Assembly: GCF_964028515.1 (NCBI RefSeq)
Contig: NZ_OZ034788.1
Span: 1,302,001-1,366,000, forward strand
Reading direction: 5' to 3'
DNA length: 64,000 nucleotides
Origin: Wolbachia endosymbiont (group B) of Hofmannophila pseudospretella
GTDB taxonomy: Bacteria; Pseudomonadota; Alphaproteobacteria; Rickettsiales; Anaplasmataceae
The notes under the pieces were generated by a model, which saw only the letters and a list, made by a program, of their open reading frames with translations, had not been told where the DNA came from and did no database searches. Positions 34,931 through 43,453 of the stretch are shown in pieces. Both the position numbers and the translations under genes were made by a program. Positions within the stretch are counted from its first letter, which is position 1. Every line of letters starts with the position of its first letter.

Positions 34931-36097
34931 TCAAATTACAACGTTTCCACAAAGTATATAGTTAACATCCACACCTTTGGTCAAGTTCCATTCACGCTTT
35001 ATTACATTATATTCCATACCAGCCATGTTTTGCAGTGTTACATTGTTCTCTCTTAGATGATTTGCAATTTCTGATGGCTTGAGAAATTTATTCCAACTAT
35101 GTGTGCCTTTTGGCAGCCAGTTTAATATGTACTCTGCGCCGACTATTGCAAGACAGAAGGATTTAATAGTTCTATTTATCGTCGATATAAAAATTAGCCC
35201 TTCTGGCTTCAACAGCTCTATTGCTTTTTTCATGAAAAACTCTAAATTATCTACATGTTCAACCACTTCCATCAACAAAACCACGTCATACTTCTTGTCA
35301 TTGCTTAGCTCTTCAATGCTAGTGTGTGTGTATTCTATATTTAACCCTACTTTCTTTGCATGCGACTGTGCCACTTTTATGTTTTCCTCACATACATCTA
35401 TTCCCGCAACGCTAATACCAATACGCGCCATTGACTCTGACAAAATGCCACCACCACAACCAACATCGAGCAATGATAGTTCTTTTAAATCGCATTTTTT
35501 TAATTCTTTTATTTTCTCAACGATGTATGATACTCTCACAGGATTCATCATGTGCAATGGCTTGAATTTGCCATTCTCATCCCACCATTCACCTGCTATT
35601 TTAGCGAATTTTGATATTTCATCTTCGTTATAAGTTTTTGTGGTTTTTTTCTTGCTAATATTGCTAAGTTTATCAAGGCGTTCTTTATGTCTACTTTCTT
35701 TTGAAAATTCTGTTTCGAGGAATTGTTTGACTGTGTCTTTTGCTAATCCACTCGCAGTAAACTCTGCACCAAGACAAAGTATATTCGCGTTGCCATGCTC
35801 GCGAGCTAATTTTGCGATCTCAACACTATTACATAAAGCAGCGTAGATTCCTTCAAAACGATTTGCCACAGTACTCATGCCCAAACCTGTACCGCAAATT
35901 AATATTCCATAATTTGCTTTTTTGTTTGTTATATCTTCTACAACTTCAGCAGCATAGTCAGGGTAGTCTACACTCTTTTGTTCAGCAGTGCAGCCACGGT
36001 CTATCACTGTATAATCTAAAATTTCCAAGTAAGCCTTTATTTCTGATTTTAATTCATAACCTGCATGGTCTGAAGCAACTGATATCACATATGACAT
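34931..36097 (-). CDS. Fusion of ribose-5-phosphate isomerase B and UbiG methyltransferase
   Basis: A single 388-residue frame. Residues 1-143 are RpiB: SDHAGYELK, DYPDYA, and CGTGLGMSTVANR with the active-site Cys, then REHGNANILCLGA. RpiB interconverts ribose and ribulose 5-phosphate. Residues about 155-388 are UbiG, the O-methyltransferase of ubiquinone synthesis: FAKIAGEWWDENGKFKPLH, SAM motif LLDVGCGGGILSE, LMEVVEHVDN and KGTHSWNKFLKPSEI. The linker (SNISKKKTTKTYNEDE) is short and lysine-rich. No stop or frameshift divides the halves, so a bifunctional protein seems real; a missing stop between two coupled genes is the likely origin. Confidence 0.92.
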   Translation of the reverse strand: MSYVISVASDHAGYELKSEIKAYLEILDYTVIDRGCTAEQKSVDYPDYAAEVVEDITNKKANYGILICGTGLGMSTVANRFEGIYAALCNSVEIAKLAREHGNANILCLGAEFTASGLAKDTVKQFLETEFSKESRHKERLDKLSNISKKKTTKTYNEDEISKFAKIAGEWWDENGKFKPLHMMNPVRVSYIVEKIKELKKCDLKELSLLDVGCGGGILSESMARIGISVAGIDVCEENIKVAQSHAKKVGLNIEYTHTSIEELSNDKKYDVVLLMEVVEHVDNLEFFMKKAIELLKPEGLIFISTINRTIKSFCLAIVGAEYILNWLPKGTHSWNKFLKPSEIANHLRENNVTLQNMAGMEYNVIKREWNLTKGVDVNYILCGNVVI

Positions 36098-36242
36098 ATA
36101 AGAAATTGCAACTTAAGGATATTTATATGGGTAATTTATTTTGAGCTTTTTGTCAAGCTCTCCTGATCTTTCTGAATAAATTTCGAGTCAGATATGCATA
36201 AATTCTATATAATTTTTATCCTACCACTACTAATTCGGTAAA

Positions 36243-37985
36243 ATGGATCATATAGATATTATAAAGTCAAAATTATTGTTGTCCGACATAGTAGGAAAAA
36301 AAGTTAGGTTAATAAAAAGAGGAGATAGTTTTGTTGGACTCTGCCCATTTCATAACGAAAAAACTCCATCTTTTTCGGTCAGCAATGTTAAGGGCTTATA
36401 TTACTGTTTCGGTTGCTCAGCTCATGGTGATGCGTTTGAATTTATTTCACAAACTGAGGGCTTAAGTTTTAAGGAAGCGTTGGAAAAATTGGCATCTGTT
36501 GCAGGTGTTGAGTTACCCAAAAACCTCAGCGTTGCTAAAGAGAACAACAAACTGTTTTCAGCACTGAATTTAGCTGCAATTTGGTTTACACAAAAAAATC
36601 AGGGAGTTGTAGATTATTTAAAGCAGCGCAAGATTTCACTCAAAATCATAGATAAATTTAGAATAGGTTATGCACCAAGTTCTGGTTTGAGAGAATATTT
36701 GAACTCTTCAGGTATTGAAGACAAAATTTTGGCTAATGTTGGGTTGATAAATAGAAATTCTCGTGATTATTTCTATGATCGACTCATGTTCCCTATACAG
36801 AACATTGCAGGAAAAGTTATTGGCTTTGGTGGACGTGCGTTGAGTTCTGATCAACAACCAAAATATTTAAATAGCCCAGAGAGTCAGCTCTTTAAGAAAA
36901 GAGAAAATTTATATGGATTAAACTTTGCTTTGAGTGAAATACGCAAAAAACAGCATCTATTTGTTGTTGAAGGATATATGGACGCTATAGCACTACATCA
37001 AGCGGGAATTAGCAATACAGTTGCTCCGCTTGGTACCGCAATTTCTGCAGAGCAGATAAAAAATCTTTGGAAACTTGCTAAAGAAATTTCTATCTGTATG
37101 GATGGCGATAGTGCTGGATGTCATGCTGCTATTCGAATTGCAGAACTTGTTCTGCCGATACTGGAGCCTGGATACACATTGAAGTTCGTGACTTTGCCAA
37201 GCAACAAGGACCCATACGATATATGCAATGAACTAGAATATAAGACGGAAGATGTACTATCCGCTTTTAACCGCTCAACAGAACTGCACTCTGAATATTT
37301 ATGGCATCACATAATTGGTAGCAATTTGCAAAATTATGAAAAATTTGCTCCGGAAAAATATTCAATTCTTGAGCACAAATTTATGGAATATGTAAATGCT
37401 ATCAGTAACATCAGCATTAAAAGGTATTATAGAGATTATTTTTACAAAAAAGTTAGCGAACTGAGAAGTAGCTTTAAAAAGCAAATTTTTAAAAGTAGAC
37501 TCAGAGAAACAAGAGAGGAGTATCTCTACAACAAATCTCCAAAATTAATTGAAGCAGAGCAAAATCAAGCTATAATCCTGCGTATAGTAATAGAGTTTTC
37601 TGAATTTTTAAATCACCCTATATTTTTCGAGCAATTTTCCCATTTTGAGTTTACTCATATGGAGATGAAAAAATTACAACAGTGCGTAATTAATATGGTA
37701 ACTAGTGAGAGCAACTTTAATAAAGAAATTCTGCTACAGGAGTCTAGTGTTATAAAGTTTGTATTTGAAAAAACTAGCGTACTAAATAGTCAATTAAGTG
37801 AGAAGAGATCAGCAGAAACTGTCTGGAATAACATAGTATTACGAAAAGAATTAAATGTATTACAAGAAGAAAAAATTAAAGCAAGGCTGGGCGGTAATTT
37901 TGACTTAGAGGAAAGGCTAATAGAACAAATAAAGCAAATAGAGAATAGTATACAAGAAATGCAAATGGAATTTATTCAAAAGTAG
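36243..37985 (+). CDS. dnaG: DNA primase
   Basis: A 580-residue replication primase. The zinc-binding domain has Cys34, His37, Cys55 and Cys58 (CPFHNEKTPSFSV, YYCFGCSAHGDA). The catalytic TOPRIM part has FVVEGYMDAIALHQ and CMDGDSAG. FGGRALSSDQQPKYLNSPES links them. The C-terminal helicase-binding region is weakly conserved and ends in a charged coiled coil. The start ATG is well placed before the zinc domain. Confidence 0.96.
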   Translation: MDHIDIIKSKLLLSDIVGKKVRLIKRGDSFVGLCPFHNEKTPSFSVSNVKGLYYCFGCSAHGDAFEFISQTEGLSFKEALEKLASVAGVELPKNLSVAKENNKLFSALNLAAIWFTQKNQGVVDYLKQRKISLKIIDKFRIGYAPSSGLREYLNSSGIEDKILANVGLINRNSRDYFYDRLMFPIQNIAGKVIGFGGRALSSDQQPKYLNSPESQLFKKRENLYGLNFALSEIRKKQHLFVVEGYMDAIALHQAGISNTVAPLGTAISAEQIKNLWKLAKEISICMDGDSAGCHAAIRIAELVLPILEPGYTLKFVTLPSNKDPYDICNELEYKTEDVLSAFNRSTELHSEYLWHHIIGSNLQNYEKFAPEKYSILEHKFMEYVNAISNISIKRYYRDYFYKKVSELRSSFKKQIFKSRLRETREEYLYNKSPKLIEAEQNQAIILRIVIEFSEFLNHPIFFEQFSHFEFTHMEMKKLQQCVINMVTSESNFNKEILLQESSVIKFVFEKTSVLNSQLSEKRSAETVWNNIVLRKELNVLQEEKIKARLGGNFDLEERLIEQIKQIENSIQEMQMEFIQK

Positions 37986-38083
37986 ATGGCTTAAGATGTT
38001 CAAAATTATTAGAAAAACACTGTATTGGTAGTTGCTTAAAATAGCTTATTCTAGTATATTTTCAATTTATTTAATTACGACAA

Positions 38084-39388
38084 GTGTTTGCATTTCTTCC
38101 TCTCATTATTTTTTTAGCCTTATATCTTGGTAGTGGTACTTATTTTTCCTTTATAGGACTTGACAATCCTCTTCATCAAATTTCACCGTTAGTTTGCTTA
38201 TTACCAGCATTATTTTTTGCTATTCTATTCAATAAAAACAAAATTCAGCATAGCGTTGATACTCTTATAAAAGGTATGGGTAATAAAACTACTCTTACCG
38301 TGTGTTTGATTTTTCTCCTTGCTGGTGCATTTTCTACTGTTACTCAATCGCTTGGTAGTATAAATGTTATTGCTAGCTTAACTATTTGCTTTCTTCCAGC
38401 ACAATTATTACTTCCTGGAATGTTTTTAATTTCTGCGTTTATTGCAAGTGCAATAGGCACATCAATCGGAGTTATTGCACTTATAACACCAATAGCTGTG
38501 AATCTAGCACAAAATGGAGCTTTTGATTGTGCGGTGGGCGTTGGAGCTGTGATAGGTGGGTCCATGTTTGGCAGCAACCTTTCAATGATATCTGACACTA
38601 CTATTGCGGCTACTTCTTCACAAGGAGCTTCAGTAAAGGATAAACTAAAACTAACCTTAAAGACAGGATCTATTACAGGTTTTATAATACTTACTTATCT
38701 AGTAATAATTTCAAATAGTACAGAAGTTGTTTCTTTTTCAACTCTGAATTATTTATCCATAGTTAAAATTATACCTTATATATCTTTAATAATTATGGGT
38801 TTATTTGAAATAAACACACTGGTAATATTAGCTGTTAATATGGTTGTTGCTGGAATATTAGGAATAGCTTTTTTTGATTATTCTATTATTGATTATTCTC
38901 ATGACATATGTAGGGGTTTTAATAAGATGAATGAAGTAATGATATTTATTCTTTTCAGTAGTGGATTAAGTCACTTAATGTACGAATACAGTCAGAAAAA
39001 GATAGATAAATTCACCGATGAGGTAAATCTCACAAGAAGTCAAGCTGAACTTATGATTGCAGGAATATCATCTATGTTTACCATTTTGGTTTCCAGCAAT
39101 ATTGTTGCTATTTTATTAACTAGTAATATTGCGAAAAGACTTGCACAGAGATATAACATTTCACCACACCGTAGTGCGTATTTATTACAGATATTTACTG
39201 CGATCACAAAAAGTATCTTACCTTATGGTTCTCAAATATTGCTAGCAAGCAGCATTGCCTCTCTTTCACCTATTGCTGTACTAACAAAAGTATATTATTG
39301 TTTTGTTTTTGCAGCAGTTGCAATAAGTGAAATAATTATTAATGGCAGACGTCATGCGGTTGTAGCTCCTCAATTACCACAAATATAA
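38084..39388 (+). CDS. NhaC-type Na+/H+ antiporter
   Basis: A 434-residue membrane protein with about 11 hydrophobic spans. GGSMFGSNLSMISDTTIAAT at about residue 166 matches the conserved NhaC/NhaC-like core, where the Asp is thought to take part in ion exchange. GTSIGVIALITPIA precedes it. The start is GTG at 38084, immediately before the hydrophobic N-terminus. It would exchange cytosolic Na+ for H+; substrate specificity is family-based inference. Confidence 0.85.
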   Translation: MFAFLPLIIFLALYLGSGTYFSFIGLDNPLHQISPLVCLLPALFFAILFNKNKIQHSVDTLIKGMGNKTTLTVCLIFLLAGAFSTVTQSLGSINVIASLTICFLPAQLLLPGMFLISAFIASAIGTSIGVIALITPIAVNLAQNGAFDCAVGVGAVIGGSMFGSNLSMISDTTIAATSSQGASVKDKLKLTLKTGSITGFIILTYLVIISNSTEVVSFSTLNYLSIVKIIPYISLIIMGLFEINTLVILAVNMVVAGILGIAFFDYSIIDYSHDICRGFNKMNEVMIFILFSSGLSHLMYEYSQKKIDKFTDEVNLTRSQAELMIAGISSMFTILVSSNIVAILLTSNIAKRLAQRYNISPHRSAYLLQIFTAITKSILPYGSQILLASSIASLSPIAVLTKVYYCFVFAAVAISEIIINGRRHAVVAPQLPQI

Positions 39389-39545
39389 CACAACTCTTTC
39401 TGTAGCTTTGTGGAAATTATGCTAACTGATTATGCTGTAAAGGTGAGCCATATTCATATATAAATTAATCTGTTGTTGGAATGATTCTAAGCCTTCATTT
39501 TCACAACTCATTTTTCTACAAATTTTCACTCTATTTGTTAATAAA

Positions 39546-39574
39546 TTGACAAATATTATAATATATGCTAAAAT
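39546..39574 (+). promoter_or_regulatory. Predicted promoter of the second J-domain/ankyrin gene
   Basis: TTGACA at 39546-39551, a 17-base spacer, and TAAAAT at 39569-39574, about 80 bases before the ATG at 39655. The rest of 39389-39654 shows no gene. Confidence 0.6.
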
Positions 39575-39654
39575 ATTTATATAGCACCAGTTCTTTCATA
39601 AAGACATAGTATTGCTAATGTCATAAAAAATGTATCAAAATAGTAGAGAAACAA

Positions 39655-41403
39655 ATGCCTGATTATTATGAAATATTAGGAGTAAAAAGAGATGCTACTC
39701 ACGATGAGATAAAAAAAGTATATCACAAATTAGCATTGAAGTTTCATTCAGATAAATTGTATAAGGAAGTGCAAGAGTTAGATAGGTTAGAGAAAAAAAA
39801 GAAGGACGGAGAGCTACTATCACAGTCGGAAGAAGGTCAAATGGCTGAACTTAAAGAGGAATTGGAAAAATTCAAGGAAATATCAGTAGCATACCACGTG
39901 TTATCTGACCAAGCAAGCAGAAACCAGTACGATAGGGGAGAGGATTTTAGTCAACAGGAGTGGTCGTGGACAGAAGAAATGCTTAAAACAATAAGTGAAT
40001 TAAAACAAGAAGGGAAAAGAGAAGAAATTTTTTATCAAACATTCATTATGTATGATTCGAAAAATCAAAAATTAATCAGAGAGGAAACAGAAAGGCTAAA
40101 CAAGCGTTTTGAACAAATAGAAGAGATGGGCAAATCCGAAGAGACTGAAGAATCAACCGAATACAAATATCTAAGGACTATTCTGGAATTGTCGAGAAAT
40201 ATCGAGTCAAATGAGTATGAAAAGTGTTCTGATATAATGAAGAAAGTTACAATTGCTGCTGGTGACATTACATCTCTAGTGCAAATTGCTATTAAGTACA
40301 ATCGTGTGGAAATTTTCAAGCTCTTTGAAGAAAGGACAGAAATATCACAAAATGACATCTTAAGCTGTGCTTGTGAATACAAATCTGAAAAGTTTTTGGA
40401 TTATTTTTTTAATAAGTACTTAGATATCAACTATAAAGATAAAGAAGGAAATACAGCTTTACATCATACATTAAAACGGTTGGATTTGGATAAATCGAAA
40501 TACCAAGGTTTTGTTAAGTCAGTTCTTAGTAAAGGTGCAGGGCTTGATGTTGAAAATAAAAAAGGTAAAACTCCGTTTGATCTCTTGCTTAATTATGTTC
40601 AAGGACATCCTATAGCTAAAAGAGTAGAAAGATTAAATTATGTTGCGGAGTTGCTTAGTTGTTGTAAAAGCGATGAGCTAAAGAAACTAGAAGATACTCC
40701 TGCGTTGAATAAACTAGTAGATACTATTGTTCAATATAACCATAAAGAAGCTCTAGATCTCCTAGTCGAAAATAATATAAAAATTTCAAGTATTACTTTA
40801 AAAAATATCGTTACAAGCGATTGCGATAAAAAGATTTTTGGTTGCTTTTTACATAAAAATAAAATTGACTATCAAGATGAAAGTGGAGGTACAGCTCTAC
40901 ATCATGCTTTAAGAAACTTGCACTACGATAAGTCAATGCTTTGCAAAGTTGAATCACTTGTGAGTGCAGGTGCAAGATTTGATATTAAAAATAACCAAGG
41001 TGAAACTCCGTTTGATCTCTTGATTGAATATGTTGAGAAGGGGTTTTATGGTCAAGCGTCAAGGTTAAGTTATGCTTGGAAGTTGTTTAACAAATGTGAA
41101 AATAAAGATGTACTAAAAGAGCTAAAATATAAAGATGGTACTCCTGCATTAGATAAACTAAATGAGCTTCGTATTAAGTGTCGTAATACTTCTATCATAG
41201 TTGCTTCTACGTTAGCAGTAGTAGGAGTTGTTTTAGGGGTAGCTATTGCAGCTCATTCAGGAATGTTAGCGGTAGGGATAGGAATTGGAGTTTGTTGTCT
41301 TGTTGTTGCTGTAATCACATACCATTTTAGTAGTCCTGCAAATTTATTGAAGGATAGCAATGCTAAAGATGTAGTTAATACAATAGGATTAGTAAAATCA
41401 TAA
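39655..41403 (+). CDS. J-domain and ankyrin-like protein with altered HPD motif
   Basis: A 582-residue protein. The J-domain is at the very start (MPDYYEILGVKRDATHDEIK), but the HPD motif reads His31-Ser32-Asp33 (KFHSDK). A charged helical insertion of roughly 30 residues follows before FKEISVAYHVLSD. Ankyrin-like repeats lie in two blocks, about 200-320 (GNTALHHTLKRL) and 375-475 (GGTALHHALRNL). The C-terminus carries hydrophobic helices at about 510-556 (TSIIVASTLAVVGVVLGVAI and more). Domain order matches the protein at 27714. Loss of the Pro may impair Hsp70 stimulation. Confidence 0.85.
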   Translation: MPDYYEILGVKRDATHDEIKKVYHKLALKFHSDKLYKEVQELDRLEKKKKDGELLSQSEEGQMAELKEELEKFKEISVAYHVLSDQASRNQYDRGEDFSQQEWSWTEEMLKTISELKQEGKREEIFYQTFIMYDSKNQKLIREETERLNKRFEQIEEMGKSEETEESTEYKYLRTILELSRNIESNEYEKCSDIMKKVTIAAGDITSLVQIAIKYNRVEIFKLFEERTEISQNDILSCACEYKSEKFLDYFFNKYLDINYKDKEGNTALHHTLKRLDLDKSKYQGFVKSVLSKGAGLDVENKKGKTPFDLLLNYVQGHPIAKRVERLNYVAELLSCCKSDELKKLEDTPALNKLVDTIVQYNHKEALDLLVENNIKISSITLKNIVTSDCDKKIFGCFLHKNKIDYQDESGGTALHHALRNLHYDKSMLCKVESLVSAGARFDIKNNQGETPFDLLIEYVEKGFYGQASRLSYAWKLFNKCENKDVLKELKYKDGTPALDKLNELRIKCRNTSIIVASTLAVVGVVLGVAIAAHSGMLAVGIGIGVCCLVVAVITYHFSSPANLLKDSNAKDVVNTIGLVKS

Positions 41404-41640
41404 CTTAAGATCAGGAGAAATGGCAGATCAAGTTCAATAACGCTAATTTATTAATATATTTACTAAAATCTCAAGCTAAGAAAATTCCATGTTTACAATT
41501 CTGTGAGATGCTGGTGGTATCTGTCTTACTTTCCTAATAGGAATACAGATTACAAGAGATAGGCGATGGAATTGCAAAGAGTTTGCAAATAATAGTTATT
41601 ATTTGTAGAATATATAGAAGTTAGTAGAGATTTTAATAGT
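41404..41640. other. Intergenic region with a small hairpin
   Basis: No gene. CAAATAATA (from 41586) and TATTATTTG form an inverted repeat about 40 bases before fdx. Its role is unclear, possibly termination of the upstream transcript. Confidence 0.4.
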
Positions 41641-41988
41641 ATGCCATCCGTTACTTTTATTTTACCTGATGGAAGTAAGAAAAGCTATGAAGCTGCAGAG
41701 GGAGAAACTCTGCTTAATTTAGCCCACAGAAGTGATCCAGATCTGCTTGAAGGTGCATGTGAAGGCTCTCTTGCTTGTTCTACATGCCATGTGATTATTG
41801 ATCCAAAATTTTATGATGTTGTAGAAACACATAATCCTATATCTGATGAGGAAAATGATATGCTGGACCTAGCTTTCGGCTTAACAGAGACATCAAGGCT
41901 TGGGTGCCAGATAAAAATCACAAAAGATATTGACGGTTTATGCGTAACCGTGCCCAGAGGTACAAGAAATATATCATTAGATAAATAA
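41641..41988 (+). CDS. fdx: [2Fe-2S] ferredoxin, ISC/adrenodoxin type
   Basis: A 115-residue electron carrier for iron-sulphur cluster assembly. The four cluster ligands are Cys40, Cys46, Cys49 (CEGSLACSTCHVI) and Cys89 (SRLGCQIK). The DEENDMLDLAFGLTETSRLG segment is typical of the adrenodoxin class. The next gene starts eight bases after its stop, with AGAGG as ribosome-binding site. Confidence 0.95.
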   Translation: MPSVTFILPDGSKKSYEAAEGETLLNLAHRSDPDLLEGACEGSLACSTCHVIIDPKFYDVVETHNPISDEENDMLDLAFGLTETSRLGCQIKITKDIDGLCVTVPRGTRNISLDK

Positions 41989-41995
41989 GAGGATC

Positions 41996-43009
41996 ATGCG
42001 TAAAATTTTTGTCTATATTCTCATCTCCTTACCTTTGTTTATTCCTCTAGCGTATAGTGGTTTTTGGTATTTTTCTGCATTTAAGGTAAAAAGTCTTTTA
42101 ACTGATTACATTAATGACGAAAAAGTTGATATTTCACATGATTTTAAGGGATTTCCTTTTAACCTAGTTTTTCATGTAACGAATCCAAAGTTTTCTAATG
42201 AGCAATTAACTGTTTCATCTGAAGCTTTAGTGATAAAAAACAGATTATTTGATAAGTCAGTATATATCTATATACCAAGCAATAAAGTAAACATTGCTGT
42301 CCGTAGTGATGAGAAAAAGAATATAAAGTGTCACACACACGTGAGTAGCCACTTTGTTGTTAAACTAAATGATTTACTATCTTCATTAAAATTCAACAGA
42401 AATAGCACTGTAATAGACTATATAGATACATTTCGTTACGAAGATTATGGATTAAAATGTGATGTTTTAGAAAATCAGCAAAGTGTTATAACTGAAGTGA
42501 ATGATAAAAGTAATTACATTCAATTTCACTTTGATAAAGAACTGAATGAAAATACTAAACTAGAATTTGATTTTTATACTTACCGTTATAAACATACTGC
42601 AAGTCCTGCAAATTACCTTAGTGTCGACGCTAAATTAGATTATGAATTTGTAAACCATATTTCAGCTTCTAAGATTAATTTCAACATAGAAAAATTTTTG
42701 ATTGAGAGTAATAACTTTTCTATTGCTGCGAATGGTGGAGTAAGTAATTACAATTTAGTTACATCTTCATTTGAAGATAAAATCAATGTAGCCATATCAA
42801 ATTATAAAGAATTAATTTCGTTTGTGACTAATGATTCAAAGACTGCAGATAAATTGGAAAAATCAATATCTTCCTTATCAGAAAAAATCACTAATAACGA
42901 CATTCAATTTTCAATAAAGTACGACAATAATGTAGGTTCAGGCTTTATTGGAAAATTATCCACTACTGATTTTATCACTCAATTCACCAAGAATGAGAAT
43001 AGTAATTAG
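41996..43009 (+). CDS. DUF2125-family protein
   Basis: A 337-residue protein with an N-terminal membrane anchor (IFVYILISLPLFIPLAYSGF) and a long beta-rich exported part. The segment DISHDFKGFPFNLVFHVTNPKF matches the DUF2125 pattern of alphaproteobacterial envelope proteins of unknown function. It sits between fdx and ccmH, and its end overlaps the ccmH start by 17 bases. Confidence 0.75.
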   Translation: MRKIFVYILISLPLFIPLAYSGFWYFSAFKVKSLLTDYINDEKVDISHDFKGFPFNLVFHVTNPKFSNEQLTVSSEALVIKNRLFDKSVYIYIPSNKVNIAVRSDEKKNIKCHTHVSSHFVVKLNDLLSSLKFNRNSTVIDYIDTFRYEDYGLKCDVLENQQSVITEVNDKSNYIQFHFDKELNENTKLEFDFYTYRYKHTASPANYLSVDAKLDYEFVNHISASKINFNIEKFLIESNNFSIAANGGVSNYNLVTSSFEDKINVAISNYKELISFVTNDSKTADKLEKSISSLSEKITNNDIQFSIKYDNNVGSGFIGKLSTTDFITQFTKNENSN

Positions 43010-43394
43010 CTTACTTTTTACATTGATATTCCATTTAAGCATAAATGCTTTTACTTTGGATGATAAACTAAGAGACGAAAGCATGGAAGAGCGAGCAAGT
43101 AGCTTATTTGCAGTAATAAAGTGTCCAGTATGCTCTGGTGAATTATTATCCGAATCTGAGTCTCAAGTTGCATATGTTATGCGTAAGACAATTCGCAAGA
43201 AGATCAGTGATGGATATACTAACGAGCAAATAGTTTCAGAGTTAAAAAATTCTTATGGAGATTCAATTATCATTGTACCACCTGTAAAATCTAGTACCTA
43301 CATTTTATGGTTTATTCCTTTTATAATTCTTCTTATTGGATGTTTTCTAATACGAAAATCAGTTCAGAAAATAGATAAGGTAGTAAAAAGATAA
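42993..43394 (+). CDS. ccmH: Cytochrome c maturation protein CcmH
   Basis: From ATG 42993 the protein is 133 residues: signal peptide MRIVISLLFTLIFHLSINAF, then the redox motif IKCPVCSGELLSESES (the CPVC pair reduces apocytochrome c), helical region, and a C-terminal membrane anchor (YILWFIPFIILLIGCFLI). A longer frame to 42948 would put extra residues before the signal peptide, so the internal ATG is chosen. It overlaps the DUF2125 gene. Confidence 0.9.
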   Translation: MRIVISLLFTLIFHLSINAFTLDDKLRDESMEERASSLFAVIKCPVCSGELLSESESQVAYVMRKTIRKKISDGYTNEQIVSELKNSYGDSIIIVPPVKSSTYILWFIPFIILLIGCFLIRKSVQKIDKVVKR

Positions 43395-43453
43395 CTATAG
43401 AGTAAAAGTGAGTTTACAACAAATGCAAGTAGCTACTATACGAACATTTGAGT
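43395..43453. repeat. Short repeat shared with the sspB-yggT gap
   Basis: ATAGAGTAAAAGTGAGTTTA followed by CAACAAATG at 43396-43424 matches 21754-21783 with one difference. The next bases (GCAAGTAGCTACT) resemble the AGTAGCTGACACTGG class of repeat at 50173-50303. Confidence 0.6.
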
